This document shows, one piece after another, positions 56,901 through 64,000 of a stretch of DNA of 64,000 nt. The stretch's first letter is position 1; each line of letters opens with the position of its first letter. This DNA is from Marisa cornuarietis (Eukaryota; Mollusca; Gastropoda; Architaenioglossa; Ampullariidae), in the NCBI GenBank assembly GCA_004794655.1, contig SMMW01000576.1:2989501-3053500 (forward strand), read 5' to 3'. The notes below the pieces were generated by a model, which was not told where the DNA came from, made no database searches, and saw nothing but the letters and a program-made list of their open reading frames with translations. The position numbers were made by a program, and so were the translations under genes.

Positions 56901-59900
56901 TCTGGTTGGTGATGACTCAAAATTCGACTTAGGGAGGTTGGAAGCCAAAAAATCTTCGAGTTAAGGAGATCTAAAATACATTGTTCTTAAGGGAATTTGG
57001 CCGGGACCTAACAATCAATTCGAGATAGGGAGGTTTTCGACTTAGGGAAGTTCGACTTAGCGAGGTCCGACTGTATTATTTTTTAATCTTAAACAAAAAT
57101 TATGAAGTTTTTAGATGTAGACTTAAATCCAAGTATTCTAGCTTGCACAAGTTAAGATTACCAGCCCCAAATTACAAATTATTATTTCTGCACTATTTTT
57201 GTTAAGCTCAAACACAAAAGGTACAGCAACATTTAAGCAGAGGTGAATGCAGTAAGCAAGTTAGTAAACTTTAACTTAAAGGAGTTCCTTTGTAGACTGT
57301 TGTTACAAAAGTCTTACAAAGGCTAGTCAATATATTATTTTCCATTTCGATAGATAAAGTAAAGGACATAGCTATGGGTATTGTTTGAGGAATTATTTTT
57401 ATGCAGATACCTTTCTTGGCATTACTTAGTTGGTTGTTTCCTTGCGGTAATTTAGAATTTTCTAGATCAAGTCACTGCAGAAATGGAATGTCAAAGATCA
57501 GAGACCTCACCAGTGCAATGCTTTCATCTCATGTATTCAATTATTAATTTCAGTGAAAGTGTAATGCACAGAAGATAAGCATCAGTTCACTTGTCAATTG
57601 TTTAACTGCAGTAACTGATCAACTAAAACATTTAAATCAAGTTACCCTGTATATTTCCTCAAGTAACAGCTGAGCAGCCTGCTTTCCTATGTCCTCAGGT
57701 ATAGACGGTGGTTCTGATGAACCCTTTGGATTTGATGCAGCTTCTGCAGCAAGGAATGCACCATTGGTTGTCTCTGCCACTAGTGTAAGCCCAAAACCTG
57801 GTGATCTGACAGACAACAGAGATGGCAAACAGAATCTCGTTTTAAAATCAAATCAAAATTTTAACTTTTCCCCTGCAAAATGGTTATTTTTAAATATTTT
57901 TCTGGTTCCCTTATTACTAACATGTATCATTTGCTCAAAGAAATCAAAGCCCAGAAAGCATGCTTACAGAATGTTTTCTAAGCCTTTCAATAATCTCATA
58001 GAAAATTACAACAAAATTACAACATAAAAATGTAACAATAAAAAAATATAAAGGACTGCGTGTAAACAACTGTTAGAACACTTGATGTCCTAACCTTCCA
58101 GCCTGCTTGCCTTTAGAAGAATCTGTGTAGATGTAGATGTCTGTCAGGAACTGATTAAGAATACCCCTTGCTGCATTAACGATGCGATTTGTAATAACTG
58201 GTGAAACACGCACTGCCCATCTGTCCATCAGTTAAGGAATTTAGCCGCCCCTTCATTCATGTCTTTAAAGTCATTTGAGCAAGGTGCACAAAGGAAACAA
58301 ATATATAGCAAGTCATGAATACAATGATGAGAGGTTAAGAACTTATTGTGTCCATTAACTTTGTGGCTTCTGATTTTCACCTGCAACCTTAAGCTAATGG
58401 AGAAGCATACAAAACATAAGTGTATTCCCCATGCTTTAGTTCGCTTTTCTGAGCTAACTTTTATTTATGCTACCTTTGCCTCATCTATCCTCCTTGACAA
58501 CTGTTCAGGGAACCACAGTTACAATTAAGGCATCTACTAAACAAAGGGACATTTGGTTTTCTCTAGATTTCAGATAACAAGTCCACCACAAAATGTCTCA
58601 GTTTTATTACCAGCCAGGCATCAGGAAATAGCAGTCAAATAAAATACTCAAACTATGTAGGATGGCACTGCTGTAGCATGCTGATAGTCGTCAAATAGCC
58701 AACCAAGTATAAATTCAGCTGAGTATACCATTATGTCTGTGTTCAGCATATCAAATATAGAGTGGTCAACTCTGTAGTACTCTCAAATATTTCAACCTTT
58801 GTTTTCAATGTTGATAAGTTTGAGTTAAATTACACCCAAGAACAAAAAAAGGACACTTCAACAAATCATATTTTAAAGAAAAGTTGTTTTTTTTTGTTTT
58901 GACACTATCTGTAAAAAGTTAGTGATAAATGAAAAGGAAAAAAGTAGTTATATGTTTCAAAGGATACGCCACACCTCTGATGCGTTTGATTTTACCAGGA
59001 TCCGTAAACTGGATAGGACGCAGCTTCTGTCTGCAAGGACAGGAAAAGATAACCTGACCACCACCTTCTGGTGCTGCTCCTCGCTTTACAATCTGCAAAA
59101 CGAACACATTTATTTCTCCTCTTTCTCTTCCAGTCGTCAAGCAGCAACGACTATTTCCCAGTTATTAAAAAAGTGAAATACTCTGGATAGCAGATTACTG
59201 TTTCTAGCTTTTAATATTTGAAACTGTCTGATAACACTGTGTGACCTCATGTTAAAAAAATCCTAGGCTTTTTTTTTAAAACACCAACAGTTCATAAGCA
59301 AGGCAGACAGGACAAACCTAATCCTCCTGTTCTCCACGTTCTTATATGAATCAGATGCAGGATAAAGAAGAAATGTACAAAGAAACCCAAAACCTTTCAT
59401 TGTCAAACCTAATCAACCTGCAGTTAGTATTAAAATGAGAGAACACAGCTACAAATTAAGTGCAAGGACTTCTGTAAGACTGTTCCCTTCACATGCCTAA
59501 AAGATAAACTACGAGTCTAGAAGCAGATGATCTGAGAGAAAAACTGTGAGAGACTAGAAAGAACTTTTACCAAAGTACTCTCATCAAAAACATTTTAGTT
59601 TGACCATGACATGACTATGCAATCACCTGATGATATTTAACAAATGGATATTCACTGCCATTAAAAAAAAATGCAGGAATTTGTAAGAATATTAAAATAG
59701 TATGATCAAACCTCTTAAATGAGACCTCCCCGATTACGACCCTCACCTCTTAGTTACGAACCAAAAATTTTTCACAGGTCTACTTCACTCCATAAATGTC
59801 ATCTCTATTATGAATACCTCCCCAAACCAACTTACGACCCACAGTTTGTGCTCTAGTACGACGTTTTTTTTTTGGGTTTTTTTTGCAAAAGTTGGTTGTC

Positions 59901-62369
59901 AAAAAAAAAAAAAAAATTAAGCACATTTTAAAACAGACTGCTTCTGGCAGCCCAATGAGCCTATTGTCAATTTTTTGCAGAAATGTCAAATCATGTAATA
60001 AAGTGCATTTGGAAAGAGACTGCTTGCTCTATGGTTCACCTGTCATTTCAACCCAAATAATATTGATCGCTCCAGTCATAGCTACCATATCATCCCAGCG
60101 TCAAAAGTCAAATCCATTAAGACTTTAAAAAAACGTATCAATCTCTAATGACAGGAGTATGTATGTTATCAACAGAGCCATGCGTTATTCGAACAAGTTC
60201 AGCTACCATTGAATGAAACAAAAACAGCCGCTTTGCAACACACTTTTGAACAAATTTCACAATGGCACGTAACACAGCTTTCTTATCATTGGGTTTTTGT
60301 TTAAAAAAAAAAAAAGCCTTTGTCATCATTATTTGTCAGTGTGGAGGTTCGTGTTAAATGTATCTGAAGACATTCAGTTAAAATCTCAAAATGATGCATA
60401 AAAGTGATTTTCTCTTCAATATTTAAAAAAAAAAGCTTTTTATGTCATTATTCTGTAGTTTGGAGCTCTTATTGTATATGAAGATGTTTGGTCAACATTG
60501 GTCAATTCGAGGATATTGGCAAGGCAATATGGTTTTTTGGTTGAAAGAACCTCCTGCCCCACCTACCAATTATCACTGTCTTTAACGGCGGACATCAGTT
60601 GATCATACTTCATCAAGAATCTTTTATAGAAGTCACATGCCTATAAAAATAAAATTGCTGTGACCAACTGTGCTTTACTGCGACTTTTGCAGAAATCACG
60701 TTCAAAAATATAAACAGTGCATTTTAAGAGTGTCTTTGTCTGTCATGGTACCTAGGTATTGATTGATTTCTCTTACTGGATGTTAGTTCTCCTACAATAC
60801 AGCATAACAATGGCAGTATAAGTATGACTTAGTGAAAGTGAAAACAAAAAAAGCACAATGATATGGTTTTTAAGAGTATTATTTCAACATTTACATTAAT
60901 TAACCTGAATTTACAAAGCCAGGCTTGCATTCCACACCCTACGACCTATCTGGAACTCCAAAGCTCTATCTTTACACACCAAGATCCGCATCTTTAACAC
61001 AAATGTAAAGGCAATACTTCTATATGGATCCGAGACATGGCTGGTGACAAATGCCATTACTAACAAGATACAGACATTCGTCAACAGATGTCTGCGCCAC
61101 ATCCTCAACATCAGATGGCCTGATAAGATCTCCAATATAGACCTGTGGGAGAGAACCAATCAAAAACCTGCTAGCCAAGACATCAGGAAGCGGAAGTGGG
61201 GCTGGATTGGTCACACCTTACGAAAGCCAGCCGACAACTTAACAAGACAAGCTCTGGGCTGGAACCCACAGGGGAGGCGCAGGGCTGGGAGACCCAGAGA
61301 GACGTGGAGGAGATCAGTCCACAGAGAGGCAGAGACAGCTGGCATGACATGGTCCCAACTAGAAAGGAGTGCCCAGAACCGGGTCCGTTGGCGGGGTGTG
61401 GTTGCGGCCCTATGCTCCACTGGGAGCGTACAGGAATAAGAAGAAGAACCTGAATTTATAGGTGTTTGAATTTATGGTTTGTGGAATGAAAGACTACTAT
61501 GAAACTATCTAAGTTTCACCCAATTTTGGTGGATTTTAGAAAATATTAAGAGTGAGGCTTTAATGTATTACCAAGATTACTACCAATTTCCTGCCTTGGC
61601 TCCCCATCCAACGACCCAGCAACAAAAATGTTAGAAAAGCTTTACTTCATTACATGCGTACTGAATACCTTCAGATCCAAACCCTCATCAGTGCCAAGGA
61701 ATTTTTTCAAAACAGGAAATGAAGACAACTTGAACAAATCAACCTGCAAAAAACAAGTAATAACATTAAGCAGATGATACAGTTTTGTGAACAGAATTCT
61801 AACCAAGAAATATAAAGAAACTCAAGAAAATAACTGCCTATGCCAACCTCACTCTCTATGATCCTAGCTATCCATTCACTTTTCTTATCTGAATTCTCTA
61901 GATTGGGACATCACCAAAATAGGATTCAAGCTTGCAATAACACAATATATTAATTACTGCTACTCACAGATAAATCGGTCTGACTATTGGTAACACCTGA
62001 AAGTGTCACATGAAGGGGATTTTTTGTGAAGGGAGCCAAACACAACAAAGCTTCAAGGTAATATCCAATAGATCGTTGAGGGTTGCAGTCATGTTCCACA
62101 GTTCCTCCCATAAGAAGTCCTGGCTCGAACAGTAGACTTGTACCTGGCCAGTAAAAGTTTCTCTTTACCTTGTAATTAAAGCAGCACAATTTTATGGTAA
62201 AACTAGAGAATAAAATGCTAATGATAACAAAAGAGACATGAGCAATGGGAAAACAAATTTAATTTTTAATTTTCTTTAAAACAAATAAGTTTGGCACCTG
62301 TTGTACTGATCACGATCTTTGTGCCATTTGTGATTTTGTCCAGCAACCGAATAAAGCTTGCCTCATATT
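49565..62369 (-). CDS. RCL1: RCL1 (RNA 3'-terminal phosphate cyclase-like protein), last 8 coding exons, 5' end beyond window
   Basis: Nucleolar, catalytically inactive cyclase-fold protein that works with BMS1 in early 18S pre-rRNA processing (family knowledge). Exons in transcript order: 62298-62369, 62143 down to 61968, 61669-61743, 58968-59092, 58095-58220, 57646-57805, 53834-53937, 49565-49736. All junctions are GT/AG with consistent phase, giving 1010 nt, or 335 aa of roughly 375. Motifs run in order: YEASFIRLLDKITNGTKI, MGGTVEHDCNPQRSIGYYLE, RIRGVAWAVRVSP, SPGFGLTLVAETT, GGCVDSSSQSLAVL and TGPLSPYTIQFLRH. The visible part starts at the equivalent of human RDFEASF, so about 40 N-terminal residues are in exon(s) past 64000. 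Introns host a DIRS relic, a hAT element, a Tigger element and a LINE. No disabling change is seen. Confidence 0.96.
49930..49951. repeat. Poly(A) tract (22 A)
   Basis: An uninterrupted run in the last RCL1 intron, about 70 bp before the left end of DIRS element 2. It could be a retroposon tail, but no recognisable body precedes it. Confidence 0.8.
50022..53282 (+). mobile_element. Decayed DIRS-like element (element 2, ~3.3 kb)
   Basis: The left end TTCTTCTTTGTACTGTACCAG (50024) matches the left end of element 1. The right end at about 53220-53282 (GAACTGAGGTAGCTAATAGG, ATATAGTCATGTAATGTGG) is its inverted partner and matches element 1's right end. Near 52740-52980 the plus strand encodes a recombinase C-terminal domain. 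It is shorter than element 1, has many stops, and lies antisense to RCL1 in its last intron. It is older than element 1 judging by divergence of its ends. Boundaries are approximate. Confidence 0.7.
52740..52982 (+). pseudogene. DIRS tyrosine recombinase C-terminal fragment (element 2)
   Basis: Read in one frame with a break near 52894: VMQMISAWIKVAIRGAYTDL, KVQFVATSLAFLE, then VALKDIIQAIGWRSDP and TLARFYLRDL. It shows the usual order of the DIRS/Ngaro YR domain: a helix with W-I-K, an xxxA(T/A)S(L/K)A block, the GW(R/K)S segment and FYL(R/K)D with the nucleophilic Tyr. The upstream YR core and RT are too decayed to recognise. Confidence 0.72.
54151..55825 (-). mobile_element. hAT-superfamily DNA transposon relic (1,675 bp), copy B, 5-bp TSD AATCT
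   Basis: TIRs CAGAGGTAATTCTAGG at both ends are flanked by AATCT (54146-54150 and 55826-55830). On minus, traces of a transposase occur in order. A finger-like segment near 55200-55290 reads CQCEWLKKWPWLMNKEEGMG, and a C-terminal region at 54527-54990 includes NINDRFPKDAG and ELNILTDFFGKPAQV. This combination (W-x-F/W-PWL finger and RFPxxD / EL..L..FFG) is seen in the ZNF862/KIAA1586-type hAT proteins. Most of the central transposase is deleted. It is the likely relative of MITE copy A at 4623-5055. It lies in the RCL1 intron between exons 53834-53937 and 57646-57805. Confidence 0.82.
54527..54990 (-). pseudogene. hAT transposase C-terminal remnant
   Basis: Minus-strand translation, with one frameshift near 54840, gives LCKNINDRFPKDAG then PIFFLSAEDRTPYGDKELN and ILTDFFGKPAQVGSKFGKTL. 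This resembles the dimerisation-region lead-in of hAT transposases. Stop codons and the missing catalytic core make it inactive. Confidence 0.68.
56122..57073 (-). mobile_element. Tigger/pogo DNA transposon, internally deleted (952 bp), TA TSD
   Basis: It opens CAGTCGGACCTCGCTAAGTC and closes with its complement GACTTAGCGAGGTCCGACTG, flanked by TA on both sides (56120-56121, 57074-57075). Sub-terminal GTTCGACTTAG-like repeats are present. A 104-codon minus-strand ORF (56330-56644) contains EARHAIETLPRFLESTPNLE and QTKLTDFF, the C-terminal end of Tigger transposases. The DDE core is absent, so the element is non-autonomous. Confidence 0.9.
56330..56644 (-). pseudogene. Tigger transposase C-terminal remnant
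   Basis: Open for 104 codons; the similarity covers the last ~60 residues (ETLPRFLES ... IDEIEEILER ... QTKLTDFF). The CENP-B-like DNA-binding and DDE domains are missing. It is a fragment of a transposase, not a host gene. Confidence 0.75.
57646..59092 (-). CDS. RCL1: RCL1 central exons (three): cyclase core
   Basis: 58968-59092 encodes IVKRGAAPEGGGQVIFSC and TDPGKIKRIRGVA. 58095-58220 encodes WAVRVSPVITNRIVNAAR and DIYIYTD. 57646-57805 encodes PGFGLTLVAETTNGAF and IPEDIGKQAAQLLLEEIYR. The donor at 58967 (gtatcctt) and acceptor after TGATGGACAG were chosen because they preserve phase and give A-W-A-V-R-V against human A-Y-S-V-R-V. Confidence 0.94.
59700..60560. other. RCL1 intron segment with possible decayed DNA transposon
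   Basis: GATCAAACCTCTTAAATGAG followed by ACCTCCCCGATTACGACC at 59703-59745 is reminiscent of Tigger/pogo-type termini, but no matching right end or target duplication was found. The rest is AT-rich with A and T runs. No exon was recognised. Confidence 0.3.
60914..61446 (+). mobile_element. 5'-truncated LINE (RTE/CR1-like ORF2 C-terminus) with 12-bp TSD
   Basis: Flanked by AACCTGAATTTA on both sides (60902-60913 and 61447-61458). From 60915 to the TAA at 61437-61439 the frame is fully open for about 174 codons. It encodes the post-RT region: RIFNTNVKAILLYGSETW, NRCLRHILNIRWPDKIS, RKRKWGWIGHTLRK, QGRRRAGRPRETWRR and RSAQNRVRWRGVVAALCS. The 3' tail is a short AAGAAGAA run. It is antisense to RCL1 in its intron. 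The intact frame and perfect TSD indicate a recent insertion. Confidence 0.9.
61669..62369 (-). CDS. RCL1: RCL1 N-terminal exons in the window (three)
   Basis: 62298-62369 gives EASFIRLLDKITNGTK ending STTG. 61968-62143 gives LLFEPGLLMGGTVEHDC and ALLCLAPFTKNPLHVTL then SGVTNSQTDLS. 61669-61743 gives VDLFKLSSFPVLKKF. They align with human QTGTTLYYQPGLLYGG, GYYLESLLCLAPF and VDVLKATALPLLKQF. The first begins in phase 1, so a preceding exon ending in a single G is required. Confidence 0.95.
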
Positions 62370-62905
62370 CTGAAACAGAAAAAAAGAATCTATTTTGTAA
62401 TAGACACTCCACATGCACAAAATAAAAAAATGTCTGTCATTTTTTTTCACATTACATAAAAAAGGAATGCCAACCATGTGTCATATGCATTAATACACAA
62501 CACTCCTATTTGTACAAAAAGAATATTTTTTATACTTCTTAGGCCAGTCTTGTTTGTCGATGATCAATTTATCACTTTGAAGATTTGACAATAGCATTGG
62601 TGGATTTGACCACTGCTAGGAGTTGTGATCGTAGGTCATAAGTTGTTTCCAACACATTTTTCATTGGTTGCCCTGTGCATGCCTCTCAGAAAAGTGAGGT
62701 ATCAAACACCTCACTCCCTAACGACCTGAAAAAGGTCATGGGCTTACCTTGACACAAGTAAGTTTGAGCTAATGATATTTGTTAACAAGTAGGTTTATTG
62801 CAAAGTGTTTTATATGAACAGACCACTAACCTGAACTCTTGACATTTTCAGACTTCTCTCTACTACCTATCAAGACTCAAGTTTAGAGCTCAAGAGAAAG
62901 CAGAT

Positions 62906-63050
62906 AGCCAAGAGGCTAGAGCACTGGCATCCAAACTAAGAGGTGTGACAGTTTCATATTTATGTGGCACAGCAAACTTCTCCCAGTTAACCCATCTGCT
63001 GGGAATGGGTACCTGGCTCTACAGAGGGTTGGGGAATGTAAGGAAGCGAT
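62906..63050 (+). repeat. tRNA-like SINE, second family
   Basis: GCCAAGAGGCTAGAGCACTG, then GCATCCAAACTAAGAGGTG and a degraded TTTCAT where a B box is expected, followed by AACCCATCTGCTGGGAATGG and GTACCTGGCTCTACAG. This is a tRNA-derived head and body distinct from the other SINEs here. Confidence 0.6.
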
Positions 63051-63061
63051 GGAGGGGGGAT

Positions 63062-63228
63062 CGGTGTGTTATGCTAAGCCAGAAACTAAAGCTTTATCAA
63101 GGCAAGGCAGCCATCCAGATGCGACATGTAGAGAAAGAACAGCATGCCTGAGACAACAGCTGAGCCCAAGACAGCCAACCCTCACTGTAATGGTGACAGG
63201 TGCTAACTGTTGCACTACTGGATCACCA
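63062..63228 (-). repeat. tRNA-derived SINE copy
   Basis: Inverted relative to the copy at 44134-44345, sharing CATGCTGTTCTTTCTCTACA-like and TTAGCACCTGTCACC-like blocks. It is adjacent to a second copy in the same orientation. Confidence 0.75.
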
Positions 63229-63248
63229 TAGGTAATTTTTTTTTTAAA

Positions 63249-63430
63249 TTGGTGTTTTATGCTGAGCCAGCAACTAAGGCTATATCACGGCAAAGCAGCC
63301 AGCCCTGTAAACAGATGCCACATGCAGAGAAAGAACAGCGTGCCTGAGACGAGAACTGAACCCAGGACAGCCAACCTTCACTGTATTGGTGACAGGCGCT
63401 AACTGTTGTGCCATCGGACCGCACCTTAGG
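63249..63430 (-). repeat. tRNA-derived SINE copy with Meta-like 3' domain
   Basis: On minus: TGGCACAACAGTTAGCGCCT (A-box region), GGGTTCAGTTCTCGTCTCAG (B-box region), GCATGTGGCATCTGTTTACA, then GCCGTGATATAGCCTTAGTT and ATAAAACACC. It is the best preserved SINE in the window. Confidence 0.78.
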
Positions 63431-63689
63431 TAAGGAAACATGGGAGATGAGATGGGCACCACCTTCACATAAATCTGACCTTATGAAAAGGTTTCAAACA
63501 ATGTCCTGAAAAAGGTTAAGGAATGACCTTTACCTTTTTTTTCAAATACTGCTGTCCTTATCTTTGGAAACAATAATATATAGTCACCAGCTTTGAACTA
63601 CAGTGCAGCAAAGACTGTGAAACTCCCTTCCCTTCTATATCCAGCACTTGCCCACTGCTTTGAAACATCTTTTGCATAAGTACTACTCC

Positions 63690-63930
63690 AAAACACAGTT
63701 CACTACTAACCCCTCTCCTTTCCTTCTTCTTCTGATAGGCCTGACCTGCTGATTACTTTTGTTATTTTTCATTGCTATTTTCTGCAGGTAACAGTGCTAC
63801 CTTCTTCACTCTTTTTCACTCCATCTTCATCATTGTCCATTTTTCTGTTCTTTCATGTACTACTGGTTATTTTGTATCAAGCACTGAGTGATGCTCTTAT
63901 GTGATTCTGCGCTATATAAATCACACATTT
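63690..63930 (+). repeat. Dispersed retroposon 3'-end repeat
   Basis: Ends with AAGCACTGAGTGATGCTCTT and GATTCTGCGCTATATAAAT, the same family as the tails near 17915-18150 and 23860-23970. No coding sequence. Confidence 0.55.
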
Positions 63931-64000
63931 ATAACTATTAAACAATGCTGATTGTAGTACCCCGCACATATAAAAAATTCCCAAACTGTGCTAACACTGT

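Larger units (their letters stand above)
62370..64000. other. RCL1 5' intron or flank with SINEs
   Basis: No match to the RCL1 N-terminus (expected NFLRQRLVLSTLSG-like) was found on minus, so the first exon(s) should be past 64000. The interval is dominated by SINE copies and a retroposon tail. Confidence 0.6.

Noticed and set aside
59703..59745. Second Tigger/pogo-like terminus
   Set aside because: No complementary right end or TA-flanked boundary found; kept only as a low-confidence intron note.
1..64000. CRISPR arrays, rRNA genes, intact tRNA genes, bacterial operons
   Set aside because: None seen; the tRNA-like segments are SINE heads with degraded promoter boxes, and the sequence is clearly animal nuclear DNA.

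Overview
This is animal nuclear DNA: intron-rich, AT-rich and full of transposable-element remnants. There are no bacterial operons, rRNA genes, tRNA genes or CRISPR arrays. Three conserved animal genes were reconstructed exon by exon from GT/AG junctions whose phases agree and whose translations match known families. Mollusc-like SINE tails, a DIRS retroelement and CR1/Rex-like LINEs suggest a lophotrochozoan, probably a gastropod mollusc. That placement is inference, not something the three genes prove.

Layout. (1) 476-15,551, minus strand: a complete DNAAF11 gene (LRRC6/tilB, dynein-arm assembly), 17 coding exons, 457 aa. Its introns hold a CR1/Rex-like LINE fragment, a 433-bp hAT-type MITE, a LINE endonuclease fragment, an old L1/Tx1-like LINE and a second LINE 3' end. 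(2) 15,552-18,539: the gap between divergent genes, with a piggyBac-type TTAA MITE. (3) 18,540-48,878, plus strand: nardilysin (NRDC, M16 metallopeptidase), 32 coding exons, at least 1,033 aa, complete at the C-terminus; the very N-terminus was not located. One 8.8-kb intron carries a DIRS-type tyrosine-recombinase retroelement of about 6.9 kb, with a second TTAA MITE nested in it. Another intron carries a GC-rich island with 85-bp tandem repeats. (4) 49,565-62,369, minus strand: RCL1 (18S pre-rRNA processing), the last 8 coding exons, with the 5' exon(s) beyond the window. Its introns contain a decayed second DIRS copy, a 1.7-kb hAT element, a Tigger/pogo element and a 5'-truncated LINE with an open reading frame and a 12-bp target-site duplication. 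(5) 62,370-64,000: RCL1 5' intron or flank with SINEs.

The three genes act in separate processes (ciliary dynein assembly, peptide processing and shedding, small-subunit ribosome biogenesis), so their neighbourhood implies no pathway. DNAAF11 and NRDC are head to head. NRDC and RCL1 converge tail to tail with 686 bp between stop codons. I found no sign of a new biological system. The most informative signals are in the mobile elements: DIRS internal complementary region, MITE/parent pairs, nested insertions and target-site duplications.
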